Origin: Edaphobacter lichenicola
GTDB taxonomy: Bacteria > Acidobacteriota > Terriglobia > Terriglobales > Acidobacteriaceae
Assembly: GCF_025264645.1 (NCBI RefSeq)
Contig: NZ_CP073696.1
Span: forward strand, 2,604,001 to 2,668,000
DNA: 64,000 nucleotides
Reading direction: 5' to 3'
Below the pieces are notes generated by a model, which ran no database searches, was not told the DNA's origin, and worked only from the letters and a program-made list of their open reading frames with translations. A program made the translations under genes and the position numbers. The first letter of the stretch is position 1; each line of letters opens with the position of its first letter. This document shows positions 42,851 through 51,843 of this stretch, in pieces.

Positions 42851-44287
42851 TTAGGCGGATAGCAGTCCGGTCTCTGCGATATTGGCAAACCAAGCATAGG
42901 ATTTCTTCGGGGTTCGTTCGCCGGTGTTGACATTATGAGCAACAAGTCCAAATTTCGAGGTAAAACCCGAATCCCACTCCCAGTTGTCGAGCAGAGACCA
43001 CACAAAGAAACCTTCCACCCGGCTACCGTTGTCCATAGCCTGGATGACAGCGCGTAGGTGAGCGCTTAGATAGTGGCTCCGGAACTCGTCATTGATGATT
43101 GCGGCGTGGTCACCCATGGGGTCGGAACAACCATTTTCGGTCACAATAAGGCGCGGTTGACCGTACTCCTTGGTCAATCGATTTAGAACTTCTCGGAGGC
43201 CGGAAGGATCGATTTCGCGGCCAGACGCGTCTTGCGTAACGCCCGCAGGTGTTTTGCCTTGGCCCAAGAAACTTGGGCCACTAAAATCCGCTCTCATATA
43301 GGCCGGTGAGTAGTAGTTGACGCCAATGAAATCGCAACCCTGATGAATCGTGCTCATGTCTCCTGGCTTTATCACGTCGGCCACCATCTGATGCGCTGCC
43401 AGAGGGTACTTGCCCTTCAGTAGCGGGTCTAGAAATGCTCCCGCCCATATTCCATCGAACGCCAACGCGGCGAAATAATTGAGTAAATGGATTCTCCCAC
43501 CCTCTGCACGAACTGGCGACAGTGCCAGTCCGGTTCCGATCGTCAGATCATTTCGCTGCGCACGCATTGCTTGAATGGCTCGGCCTTGGGCCAAGTTCAG
43601 ATGGTGGGTGACGGGGCCGATAAGGTTCCCGTCGTGCAACCCGGGTGCGTGACTACCAGTGACATGACCTAGAAGTAGGTGAACGTTCGGCTCATTGAGT
43701 GTAATAACGTTCTTGAGTCGATCCCCCAAGCGGCGAGTGACCGCCGCGGCGTAGTCCGCGAATCGCTCTCCGGTATCTCGCGACATCCAGCCTCCCAGCT
43801 CATACAAGCGCTGAGGAAGATCCCAGTGAAACAGCGTTGCATAGGGAGTGATGTGACTTTGGAGGAGCACGTCGGTTAGCCGATCATAATAATCTATGCC
43901 CCGCTCGTTCACGGGTCCTGAACCCGAGGGAAACACACGCGGCCAAGCGATCGAAAACTTATATGAATTTAGGTTAGCGGCGCTCATCAAAGCCACATCT
44001 TCCTTATACCGGTGGTATGAATCACACGTGATGCTGGGAATGGAGCCATCCTTAATGCGCCCATTCTGCTTGGCAAAAACGTCCCAGATACTCTCGCCCC
44101 TTCCATCGACGTCCAGGGCTCCTTCAACTTGAAATGCGGACGATCCGCATCCCCAGCGAAATATGCTTGGAAACCGTCGCGCCTCAGACACAGGTTTCTT
44201 GCGTTCACATCCAGCCGCAGCGATCGCAGCCGCTCCCAGGGAGAGGGCGAATCGTCGGCGGGTCCAGTTCTTCTTCTCGTTCACCAT
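42851..44287 (-). CDS. GH1-family beta-glucosidase, Tat-exported probable lipoprotein
   Basis: 478 residues. The N terminus has a twin-arginine signal (TRRRFALSLGAAAIAAAGC) ending in a lipobox AAGC, so it is likely lipidated outside the cytoplasm. Most GH1 enzymes are cytoplasmic, so this is less common. The barrel has GCGSSAFQVEGAL, FHWDLPQRL, the acid/base Glu in ITLNEPNVH and the nucleophile in LIVTENGCSD, with the end FFVWSLLDNWEWDSGF. Beta-glucosidase or beta-galactosidase/fucosidase activity. First gene of the minus-strand set to 40451. Confidence 0.93.
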   Translation of the reverse strand: MVNEKKNWTRRRFALSLGAAAIAAAGCERKKPVSEARRFPSIFRWGCGSSAFQVEGALDVDGRGESIWDVFAKQNGRIKDGSIPSITCDSYHRYKEDVALMSAANLNSYKFSIAWPRVFPSGSGPVNERGIDYYDRLTDVLLQSHITPYATLFHWDLPQRLYELGGWMSRDTGERFADYAAAVTRRLGDRLKNVITLNEPNVHLLLGHVTGSHAPGLHDGNLIGPVTHHLNLAQGRAIQAMRAQRNDLTIGTGLALSPVRAEGGRIHLLNYFAALAFDGIWAGAFLDPLLKGKYPLAAHQMVADVIKPGDMSTIHQGCDFIGVNYYSPAYMRADFSGPSFLGQGKTPAGVTQDASGREIDPSGLREVLNRLTKEYGQPRLIVTENGCSDPMGDHAAIINDEFRSHYLSAHLRAVIQAMDNGSRVEGFFVWSLLDNWEWDSGFTSKFGLVAHNVNTGERTPKKSYAWFANIAETGLLSA

Positions 44288-44788
44288 TGGGTACCTTTAC
44301 TGTTCTTCCTGAGGTGATGACTTGATGTGGCTCGCGAAAGTCATTTTTTGCGCCGACGGAACGTCTCGGCTGTAGCGATCCAGCCACATCAAAAGCCACC
44401 ATCCCGAGTGTGAGTCCGTGTCTCACGATCTTCCGTATCGTCTGACCGATTCCGAGACTAAGTGTCTTCCTGATCACCGAAGAAGGGCCACCGAAATCGT
44501 GCCGGTGCGCAGTAGCGGCATTGAACGCGGAGTACGGAAGAGCGAGCGAGGTTCATTGGAAAGCCCCACTACCTCGCCAACGCCGGACCTTGCGAAGACC
44601 GCCTCAGCTGGTTGTTAGTAGCTTAGGCGGCAAACGCATCGCACAATCCGCGCTCAGCGCCGAATCTCCGCGCTTGCGGGGTTTTCCGGTCAACACCAAT
44701 CGTTGGCGGTATTCTTGATGCACGCGAGCCGCTCTCGCCACGACCCCGGTGTTCATGGGTCCCGTTTCCCCTAGTTCAGGTCGCCGCC
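44288..44788. other. Divergent promoter region between GH1 and the LytS-type kinase
   Basis: About 500 bases with no supported gene. It has several short frames without ribosome sites. A small stem CCGC-GCTT-GCGG followed by GGTTTT at about 44,668 is too weak to call a terminator. The promoters for both flanking operons must lie here. Confidence 0.4.
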
Positions 44789-46825
44789 ATGTTGTCTGGA
44801 TCAATTACGATTAGCCTTTATCTCGCCGCAAGCCTCATCGGCTTCGCGACTGGGACGGCGATCAGCATTCTCCTTCTGGTTCTCACTGTGCGCGCGGCCA
44901 GACTGCCGGGCGCCAGCGCATCCAGTTTCCTGTTCGTGACTTGCTGCCTCATTTGGAATCTGGGCGGTCTCGCGCATTCCGTCGCCTTAACATGCGGCGC
45001 GCCCGAACAGGGACGAGCGTCGCTAATCCTCCTGGCTTGTCAGTACTCTGCAGCAGCGGCATGGCCAATCACCGTCTTAACCCTGTGGAGCCCGCTCGCT
45101 ACCCTGCGTTGGCAAAGAGTCGGTTGCCGGTCGCTGCAGGTGTTGGCGGTGATCACCTGTACACTGATCGTCATACCGCTCTGGCACGGCGCACTAACCG
45201 GTGCGAACTCGTCACTGCTTTTCCTCAAGGAATCGACCCCATACAACGGAGCAATTCTGCTCACGCTAGGAATGGCCCTGTTCCCGGAACGGCTCGTATC
45301 GCGGACGATGAGGCTTCCTTTTCTGGCGATGCTCGTAGGCGCTTTCGGCGCCACGACGGCGGTCTTCATTCTGCAAGTCTTGCCGTTCGAACCTGTTATT
45401 GGCGACCTTCTCCGCGTCGTCAACGAACAGATTACCCTCTTCATCGTACTGGGCGCGTTCTTCTTGTTCGCCCGTTTCCGTTTTTCCGATTTATTTATCC
45501 GTCAAAGCCTCAAGGTCCTGTTGGCGGCGCTTACGGCTCTGGTCTTAACTGTGGTCCACTACAGCCTTTCGTTCTTCCGATTCGGGCGCCGCGTGCCATT
45601 TCCTGAGGCTGCCATGGCCTGCCTCGAGACCCTGACGGCGGTTCCCATGCTCGTCCTGTTCACTTTCGTTGATCGTCATATTGGTGAATGCGTGAACCGT
45701 TGGATCTTTCGTGCACCGAACTACCGTGCTCTGCTGCGGGAGTTGTCGGAAAAGCTGGAGCGGCTTCGGTCCGAGACAGAGATCGCCGATGCTGTGGAGA
45801 CAGCCGCCCGTCAATCGCTGGAGCTGAGAGCTGCCCAGCTAATAGCGCTCGGGAACTTGTCCCAGACGAGTCTGCCCGCATCAAATTGGCCGCACTCGCA
45901 TCTGTCCGAGCAGGATTGTTGGAACGCGGTGAGCGACGGCGAACTCGTAGAACTCGATTGCCAGCCTTTGTACCACCTAGGACGTACCCAGGACAAAGTC
46001 GAACTGCTCATTCCGATCCGATCGGAGGGCCGGGTCGCCCACATACTCGCCATCTCGCCCGGCCCTGTGCGGCGCGGCCTGGTGACGCACGAAGTGAATT
46101 ATTTGCGCAGCGTGGCAGCGCAGTTCGGTCATCGGCTTGACACTCTGCACATGGAAGAACGGCTGATCACAGTGCGGAACCGCGAAGCGGTGCTGCTGCA
46201 GCAGGTGACCGAGGCGGAGTTGCTCGCCCTGCGCGCTCAGGTCAACCCGCATTTCCTCTTCAATTCGCTCAACAGCATCGCAGACCTCGTGGTGACCAAT
46301 CCCGGGCAAGCCGAGACCATGACGCTGCAACTCGCCAGAGTCTTTCGCCATGTACTGGCCAACTCCGCGCGCCCCCTTATTGCGCTGCACGAAGAGATCG
46401 AGTTCTTGGAGACATATCTGCAGATTGAAGAAGCTCGGTTCGGCAGCCGGCTTCATGTCAAGATAGCTGTCGACCCGGCGGTCGCCATGCAGCAGATTCC
46501 CTCGTTGATGCTTCAGCCCATTGTGGAGAATGCGCTGAAGCACGGCTTGGGGCCGAAGCCCGGCCCAGGCCACTTGTGGATCACGGCGGAGGCCGACGGA
46601 AATCAGGTGCGTCTGCGAGTGGAAGATGACGGCGTCGGACCCGCAATTGCTGCCTTGGGACTCAACGGCAGTAACGGACGATCGAACGGAGTCGGGCTCG
46701 AAAATGTTGCGCAACGCCTCAATGCGCTCTATCAGGACCAGGGCCGAATGACATTAGAAGTGCGGCAGGCGGGCGGAACGCGTGTCACAATTCTGTTACC
46801 ACGCGAGAGCGGAGCCGTCGCATGA
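44789..46825 (+). CDS. LytS/YehU-type sensor histidine kinase
   Basis: 678 residues. Seven or more membrane helices fill about residues 1-290, followed by a GAF-like segment (ETAARQSLELRAAQLIALG to HILAISPGP). The His_kinase domain begins QVTEAELLALRAQVNPHFLF with the phospho-acceptor His in NPHFLFNSLN near residue 488. The HATPase N-box is MLQPIVENALKHG and a G-box is VEDDGVGP. The stop overlaps the start of the LytTR regulator by four bases (ATGA), so the two are a pair. The signal sensed by the membrane part is unknown. Confidence 0.92.
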   Translation: MLSGSITISLYLAASLIGFATGTAISILLLVLTVRAARLPGASASSFLFVTCCLIWNLGGLAHSVALTCGAPEQGRASLILLACQYSAAAAWPITVLTLWSPLATLRWQRVGCRSLQVLAVITCTLIVIPLWHGALTGANSSLLFLKESTPYNGAILLTLGMALFPERLVSRTMRLPFLAMLVGAFGATTAVFILQVLPFEPVIGDLLRVVNEQITLFIVLGAFFLFARFRFSDLFIRQSLKVLLAALTALVLTVVHYSLSFFRFGRRVPFPEAAMACLETLTAVPMLVLFTFVDRHIGECVNRWIFRAPNYRALLRELSEKLERLRSETEIADAVETAARQSLELRAAQLIALGNLSQTSLPASNWPHSHLSEQDCWNAVSDGELVELDCQPLYHLGRTQDKVELLIPIRSEGRVAHILAISPGPVRRGLVTHEVNYLRSVAAQFGHRLDTLHMEERLITVRNREAVLLQQVTEAELLALRAQVNPHFLFNSLNSIADLVVTNPGQAETMTLQLARVFRHVLANSARPLIALHEEIEFLETYLQIEEARFGSRLHVKIAVDPAVAMQQIPSLMLQPIVENALKHGLGPKPGPGHLWITAEADGNQVRLRVEDDGVGPAIAALGLNGSNGRSNGVGLENVAQRLNALYQDQGRMTLEVRQAGGTRVTILLPRESGAVA

Positions 46826-47586
46826 TGCGGAGCTTGGTCATTGACGATGAGGCGAATGCGCGCGCGCGGCTAATCCGGTTGCTCGGCGCTCATCCCGAAG
46901 TCGCCGTGATCGGCGAGGCTCAGGATGGCCTCGAGGCGATTGAGAAGATCGAAGAGCTCCGGCCTGACCTTTTGTTTCTCGACATAGAAATGCCCGGGCT
47001 CAAGGGCTTCGAGGTACTGCGGTCGATTCCGTCCACCATCGAGATCCCACTCGTTATCTTCACGACGGGATACGACCAGCACGCTCTCGCGGCATTTGAG
47101 GCTAACGCGCTCGCGTATCTCCTCAAGCCCATCGAGCCGAAGCGGCTATCGTTTGCGATAGAACGCTCGAGCAAACTCTTGGCTCTTTCGGACGAGAAAG
47201 AAACAGCTCGAGAGAACATTCTGCGCGCGACAGGCAAGATGCCGCGGACGCTTCGGCAAATCGTCTGCCGGAAGAACGGACGCGCGTTGCTTTTGCCGTC
47301 GGAACGAATCCTTTGGTTTGAAGTGCAGGATGGCATCGTGCATGCGATAACAGCGAAAGACTCGTTCTGGGTCAACTACCAGCTTGCCGAACTTGAAGCC
47401 GCCTTACCGCCGCATGAGTTCTTCCGTGCGCGCCGCGAGGTGCTGGTCAATATGTCGCAGATCAAAGAAATCAAACCCTACTTTAAAAGTAGCTTTCTGC
47501 TCGTCATGTCTGATGCTGCGTTCACAGAGATCGCCGTGAGCGAACGGCAGGCGCGGTCGCTGCGCTTGCGCCTGCCCGGGCTCTAG
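46822..47586 (+). CDS. LytTR-family response regulator
   Basis: 254 residues. The receiver domain (about 1-120) has the acidic pair in VIDDEANARAR, the phospho-acceptor Asp in LLFLDIEMPGLKG near residue 54, and the Lys in YLLKPIEP. The C-terminal LytTR DNA-binding domain (about 150-250) has ILWFEVQDGIVHAIT, WVNYQLAELEAALPPHEFF, and RARREVLVNMSQIKEI. It is translationally coupled to the kinase upstream. LytTR proteins bind paired direct repeats; none is recognisable in the adjacent promoter. Confidence 0.94.
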   Translation: MMRSLVIDDEANARARLIRLLGAHPEVAVIGEAQDGLEAIEKIEELRPDLLFLDIEMPGLKGFEVLRSIPSTIEIPLVIFTTGYDQHALAAFEANALAYLLKPIEPKRLSFAIERSSKLLALSDEKETARENILRATGKMPRTLRQIVCRKNGRALLLPSERILWFEVQDGIVHAITAKDSFWVNYQLAELEAALPPHEFFRARREVLVNMSQIKEIKPYFKSSFLLVMSDAAFTEIAVSERQARSLRLRLPGL

Positions 47587-48100
47587 AACCCGCCGGAGAG
47601 TGTTGTGATAAACATTTGTTGCTTGAATCGGATTGCGGCGTTAGTCAATGCGGTGCTGGGCTGAGACAAGACGGGGCTTTCGCGGCCACAGATTCGACGA
47701 CTAGCGATTGCGTTAACCTTGAGCGAGCGAGTCTGTAGCAACCCTCTCTGTATGGCTTTGTCATAAGCTGTGCAGAGGGGATTTTGGTAGCGTGTTATTT
47801 CGAAATCATGCGATATCTTCGCTGAATAAAGAAACGGAGAGTATAGAACGTTACGGCAAAAAGATAACAAAATTGAGGGACATTGCCAGCGCCAAATAGG
47901 CATAAGCGTGATCTGAATGTATGCCTTGCGGGAAGACAAGCGCGGCGGCGAGCATCCCGCCAGGAAGGCTCTGTTCGCACACATAACGTGTGAACCCGCG
48001 ACAAGCGGGGTGCGTTTGCACTCCGGTCTTGGGCGGATTCCTTTTCGATGAACCGATCACTAGCGAGTCTCCCATGACCAAAATCAAAGGAGAAAAAGCT
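47587..48100. other. Gap between LytTR regulator and monooxygenase
   Basis: About 510 bases. The open frames here, including a 194-codon minus-strand one that runs antisense through the next gene, have no ribosome sites or motifs. I see no terminator after the regulator. TTGTGATAAACATTTGTTGC near 47,602 is a palindrome-like AT-rich spot but not exact. Confidence 0.35.
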
Positions 48101-48421
48101 ATGCCTACAATCGAAGCAAACAGCGGTGTCATTACTCAAATCAACGTGTTCACTGTGAAACCCGAGAATCAGCAAGCTCTCGTCGATCATTTGATTGGCG
48201 CAGCGTCTGTTGCCCGGGAGATACGCGGTTGGAAATCCATCAGCGTCCACAAAAGCATAGATGGCAGGTCCGTCGTGAACTACGCTCAGGCCAAAAGCCT
48301 GGAAGCGCAAGAGAAAATCTTCAAAGAGCTTTCCGAGAAGGGCATCGTCGAAAAGGGCCATCAGTTCGGTGAAGCTCATCCAGGGCTTTATGAAGTGGTC
48401 TACACGCTCGAAAACGTCTAG
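48101..48421 (+). CDS. Antibiotic biosynthesis monooxygenase (ABM) domain protein
   Basis: 106 residues from ATG 48101 with AAAGGAG nine bases upstream. The ferredoxin-like ABM fold is suggested by TQINVFTVKPENQQALVDHL, then the RGWKSISVHKSIDGRSVVNY strand pair and a third unit HPGLYEVVYTLEN. Small ABM proteins oxidise quinone-like or polycyclic substrates without cofactors, or degrade haem. The His/Asp details that separate these cannot be read with confidence. It stands alone between a two-component pair and IS remnants. Confidence 0.82.
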   Translation: MPTIEANSGVITQINVFTVKPENQQALVDHLIGAASVAREIRGWKSISVHKSIDGRSVVNYAQAKSLEAQEKIFKELSEKGIVEKGHQFGEAHPGLYEVVYTLENV

Positions 48422-48589
48422 AGGACTGCAATGGGCGCGATGGGCCTATCGTCCCGCCGCCCACTGTCTCTACTCGATTCCGCGGTCGCATGTCTCCTCT
48501 GACGGAGTTAATGAGATGGTCCGCTGCTTGATTCACCTGGGTTAGTAGGTGGATCGTGGTGGCAGTTCCTGTGAAGGAGGATCATCGAC

Positions 48590-48781
48590 ATGCAGATACA
48601 TTCAGTTGGCATCGACCTCGGCAAGACAACCTTTCACCTTGTAGCGCTCGACGCAACGGGCAAGGTGCTTGTGCGGAAAAAGTTCATGCAGAATCAGTTG
48701 CTGGCTTACACCGTGAACATGCAGACTTCTCTGATCGGCCTGGAGTCAGCAGGTCACGACGGCTCAAGTCGCCCGATCTAG
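48590..48781 (+). mobile_element. IS110-family transposase, N-terminal remnant
   Basis: The frame starts MQIHSVGIDLGKTTFHLVAL, the DEDD/RuvC-type start of IS110 transposases with the first catalytic Asp, and runs to MQTSLIGLESAGHDG. Intact proteins have about 25 further residues between GLE and GHD, so an internal deletion is present, and the frame stops after 63 codons instead of about 340-400. A good GGAGG precedes the ATG. The rest of the element is missing; the frameshifted PfpI reading frame now runs antisense through it. Confidence 0.8.
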
Positions 48782-49454
48782 AGGGAGGCGAGCTGGCCGC
48801 TATCGCATCACGGCCATCACGGCTAGTTTTCCGAGCTTCGTCCGCTTTAAGACCATTGCTTCGCGCGTTTCGGTTAGTCATCCCGTCCATTCTGGATTCA
48901 AGCCGCGTGTTGTGACGCGTCTCGGCTGAGGAACTCGATGATAGCTTTACTGACGCAGGTACGTCGTCAGGTTGGCGGCTGGTGATTAAGTGACCATCCA
49001 CTACGACTTCCTGATCGACCCATTTAGCGCCCGCGTTGATAAGGTCGGATTTAACCGATGACCACGAGGTCATGGTCTTGCCTTTGACCACGCCAGTTTC
49101 AATCAGTGTCCAAGGGCCATGGCAGATTGCGGCAATCAGTTTTCCCGAGGCAACGAAATCAGCCACGAACTTCACGGCCTTTGGATTGATCCGCAGCTTG
49201 TCAGGATTAATGACACCGCCCGGCAGCAGGAGTGCGTCAAACTCCTGGGGATCGGACTCATCGAGCAATTGGTCCACTGGAACGTTGTCACCCCAGTCTG
49301 TGAGCTTCCAACCCCTGATCTTCCCGCCCTTCGGTGAGGTTACCACCGTGGTCGCACCCGCGGCATCCAAGGCCTTGCGCGGTTCTGTGAGTTCCACTTG
49401 CTCGAATCCATCGGTGGAGAGTATCGCGATTCTTTTTCCATTTAACGAAGTCAT
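48684..49454 (-). CDS. DJ-1/PfpI-family protein with a frameshifted C terminus
   Basis: The start is ATG 49454 (MTSLNGKRIAILSTDGFEQVE). The nucleophile-elbow Cys is in IAAICHGPWTLIE and the conserved Glu in DGFEQVELTEP. Proteins of this type (YhbO/PfpI, protein deglycase or chaperone-like) end near residue 185. Here, after RQPDDVPA, the frame changes: the neighbouring frame continues SKAIIEFLSRDASQHAA and stops at 48898, so one base seems to have been lost near 48,951. The actual frame instead runs on for about 70 unrelated residues to 48684, antisense to the IS110 remnant. The catalytic core is intact, so partial activity is possible. Confidence 0.8.
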   Translation of the reverse strand: MTSLNGKRIAILSTDGFEQVELTEPRKALDAAGATTVVTSPKGGKIRGWKLTDWGDNVPVDQLLDESDPQEFDALLLPGGVINPDKLRINPKAVKFVADFVASGKLIAAICHGPWTLIETGVVKGKTMTSWSSVKSDLINAGAKWVDQEVVVDGHLITSRQPDDVPASVKLSSSSSAETRHNTRLESRMDGMTNRNARSNGLKADEARKTSRDGRDAIAASSPPSRSGDLSRRDLLTPGRSEKSACSRCKPATDSA

Positions 49455-49873
49455 ATGTATGTCCGATCTGTGGGACCCTAAGAGGGTCCTTTGCGCGGTG
49501 CGCGGTGCCCATCTGTAAGGTGGGGCAGCCGAGGTGAGAGATGTTTCTTGCGGATGGGGCACTCCTGCCAACGACCACCGCCAGAAGGCATGAACCGAAC
49601 ATTGTAAGGGGTGTTCTGTTGCCGCGTTGAACTGACTCAGGCTGCTGAACCAGAGTGGATCACGACATAGAGTCGGAGACTACCCATCCGCCACACAAAC
49701 CGTAATTTAGCGTAAGCGAATGACAGCCAAACGTAGTCCAGCGAATGGGCGGAGACGCACCAATACCCAAGTTATTCAAAATAAAAGGATGCGCACTGTA
49801 CCGTATTTGTACCGGCGGCGGACTCGGGTCGGTCTCTCCCTACTCGCAAATCATTGTAAAAAAATGGGATACT
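49455..49873. other. Gap between PfpI and the tRNA fragment
   Basis: About 420 bases without a supported gene. It contains the PfpI promoter region (GGACATACAT before the start). The plus-strand frame at 49720-49947 is produced by the tRNA remnant and is rejected. Confidence 0.4.
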
Positions 49874-49928
49874 TGGTGCCGGGAGGGGGAATCGAACCGC
49901 CATGGAATTGCTTCCGACGGATTTTGAG
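49874..49928 (-). tRNA. 3' fragment of tRNA-Leu (attachment-site remnant)
   Basis: Read on the minus strand: CTCAAAATCCG (anticodon loop and arm), a short variable arm, GGTTCGATTCCCC T-arm, and an acceptor end CCCGGCACCA. Sequence 5' of the anticodon loop does not form D-arm or acceptor strand, so only the 3' 55 bases of a leucine tRNA exist. This is what remains at the distal end when an element integrates into a tRNA gene. Open frames crossing it on the plus strand are artefacts. Confidence 0.8.
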
Positions 49929-50242
49929 TTTCCGTGCATCGCTGTAGGTCTATGAAAACAGACGAAATGCTAACCTAGTTGAGCGTAGCCCTAAGTAGTT
50001 GAGTGACCGTAGCTTAGCCAAATTTACCGTAAACCAGTAGAGCTGACGAGTGTACCGCCACTGTACCCGAAATGAGGCTGCAAGCATTCTGTGTTCTGCC
50101 CTATGCAGCTGCCCGTGCTCTCGCATCTTCCGGTTTCGCAATCAAACGGATAGTAGCAGTCACATTACCGACGATTGGAACCAGCCAAGCCGGCGTGGCG
50201 TGCAGAATTTCAGTAGGCTCAGCAATCCATCGCCCACGAGGG
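49929..50242. other. Non-coding stretch between tRNA fragment and azoR remnant
   Basis: About 310 bases. On the minus strand one frame reads WNALPDPRGRWIAEPTEILH and continues about 40 codons to a stop near 50,100; it looks like coding sequence from an unidentified decayed gene overlapping the azoR end. Nothing is intact. Confidence 0.35.
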
Positions 50243-50667
50243 TCAGGAAGAGCGTTCCAGAGTCTCTTTGCCCTTTGCCAGGCTCACTTCTGATTCCTGA
50301 CGATCTCGATTCCACGCGTTGTCAACAATCACGCTCCGAAGATCTCGAACACCTACAAGCTGCAACCAAAAGTTCACATTGGAGCTCCTAAGACGATTCA
50401 ATCGGCGTTCTGAAAGCGTTGGATCAACGATTGCATACGCTCCCATACGTTGGACTCTGCCTCAGTCATCGTTTCGTGCTTCACTGCTTTGTACTTCGCT
50501 CCAATTGCCTCGTAGTCGAACTCTGGTAGCCGTTCATGCCAGACGTTCAACGTATCCACAACTATCGAGGTGTTATCGAATTTGCACGCCTCGATGAATG
50601 ATTTGGTGAGGCTGATCGAATCGGAAAATTCGCCTCTTGGTGACGACTGAATTTCGAGAAGTTTCAC
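50243..50667 (-). pseudogene. azoR: FMN-dependent NADH-azoreductase, internally deleted
   Basis: The N-terminal frame (MKLLEIQSSPRGEFSDSIS..., the flavodoxin-like phosphate loop) is good to residue 89, where CGA has become a TGA stop. Reading through gives IVLGAPM and then a frame break. Another frame picks up the C terminus WLQLVGVRDLRSVIVDN and ends KGKETLERSS at 50243. About 60 central residues, including the FMN isoalloxazine loop and dimer interface, are missing from a normal ~200-residue protein. It would have formed an operon with the hydrolase, 39 bases upstream. Confidence 0.85.
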
Positions 50668-50706
50668 TTGCTCCCTCCGGGTGTGGGACTCCTTGCGGAG
50701 TCCGAG

Positions 50707-51480
50707 TTACTTCGATATCGTCCGTGCTGCTTCTTCGATCACAGCAGCAACTTCCTTCGAATGCGAGACGTAGACTGAATGGCTGGCGCCTGCGACTTCT
50801 ACCGTGTGGCTATGAGCTCGCTTTGCATAAAACCGTTCGAGGTCGGGGTTGATCGTTCTATCCGCCCCCGCGACGACCATCCAACTCGGTTTTTCTCTCC
50901 ATGAAGGCGTGGTGATTACTGCCTTGAAATTATCCGCGGCATTCGGTACCTGCGACCGCGCCATGAAAGCGGCCTGCTCCACAGAAAGATCGGCTGCAAA
51001 GTACTCATGGAACTGGGTGGGATCGAGGTACGTAAAACCATCTGCCGTCTTCTTTATCGCACCAGACTTGCTGAGGTCGCTCGGGAAGCGCTTTCCGTCG
51101 TCCGCTTCGTTCTCTCCAGCGTCTGGCATGTGCGCTGCAACATACACCAATCCGGCAACCGATGGGTCCGTGCCCGCTTCTGTAATTACGGCTCCCCCAT
51201 AGCTGTGCGCGACAAGGATGCTCGGTCCGGCTTGCAGTGCGAGGACGCGCTTCACGGCGGTCACATCATCATGGAAGGACGTCTCCGGCTCTTGGACGAT
51301 GCTGACTTTGAAGCCATCCTTGACAAGGTTGTCGTAAACACCCCTCCAGCCCGAACCGTCCGCCCAGGCACCGTGGACGAGGACGATATTTTTCACTTCG
51401 GACTGCTGTGCCTGCAGGTTTGGTGTGCTCGATAGGGCAGCACACAACACTGTGGTAAATACGGCGAATCGATTGAACAT
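50707..51480 (-). CDS. Secreted alpha/beta-hydrolase
   Basis: 257 residues from ATG 51480 (AGGAG eight bases upstream; the frame to 51528 is not needed). Signal peptide ends LQA-QQ. The fold starts KNIVLVHGAWADGSGWRGVY (oxyanion HG motif). The nucleophile Ser is in LVAHSYGGAVITEAG near residue 100, Asp in VVAGADRTINPD and His in GASHSVYVSHSKEV. Related proteins are salicylate-esterase/ester hydrolases of the EstC/Pir7b type. LysR lies upstream on the same strand with a 363-base gap holding a 25-base palindrome. Confidence 0.9.
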   Translation of the reverse strand: MFNRFAVFTTVLCAALSSTPNLQAQQSEVKNIVLVHGAWADGSGWRGVYDNLVKDGFKVSIVQEPETSFHDDVTAVKRVLALQAGPSILVAHSYGGAVITEAGTDPSVAGLVYVAAHMPDAGENEADDGKRFPSDLSKSGAIKKTADGFTYLDPTQFHEYFAADLSVEQAAFMARSQVPNAADNFKAVITTPSWREKPSWMVVAGADRTINPDLERFYAKRAHSHTVEVAGASHSVYVSHSKEVAAVIEEAARTISK

Positions 51481-51706
51481 ACTTAAACTCCTGTTTCCTT
51501 TCTTGTTAAGTTCTGCGGTGCGTTCCAAAGACCAGAACCGTCACAGCTGGTTGAGGCTGTCATCCAGAGGATGTGTTTCTGTCCTTACGCAACGTTGGAC
51601 TCTCGGGGCGCGATTTGCGACGCTGATTTGTTCTTATGACCGTGATAGGTGCCGCTAATCAAGGTTGTGGCGGCCTGCAGGCAATTGGAATCGAAGACAT
51701 TGGGTC

Positions 51707-51731
51707 GTGTCTTGCGAAATTCGCAAGACAC
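51707..51731. repeat. Perfect 25-base palindrome between lysR and hydrolase
   Basis: Arms GTGTCTTGCGAA and TTCGCAAGACAC flank a single central A. It lies 113 bases past the LysR stop and 227 bases before the hydrolase start. No T-run follows on either strand, so an operator or a protein-binding site is more likely than a terminator. The rest of the 51,481-51,843 gap holds no supported gene; a 63-codon plus frame there is rejected. Confidence 0.6.
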
Positions 51732-51843
51732 CCATCTTGAAGAGAGCGGAATTAAGTTCGAACGATGTCAATCGCGAGTATCTGACGGAAGAGTGAGGCA
51801 GCGAAGACACTATGATTACTGTCGCCACCCGTTCACCTGAACA

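Noticed and set aside
47795-48379. 194-codon minus-strand frame over the ABM gene
   Set aside because: Antisense shadow with no ribosome site; the ABM gene is clearly coding.
49720-49947. Small protein with GGGIEPPWNCF
   Set aside because: Known artefact: it is produced by translation of the tRNA-Leu remnant.
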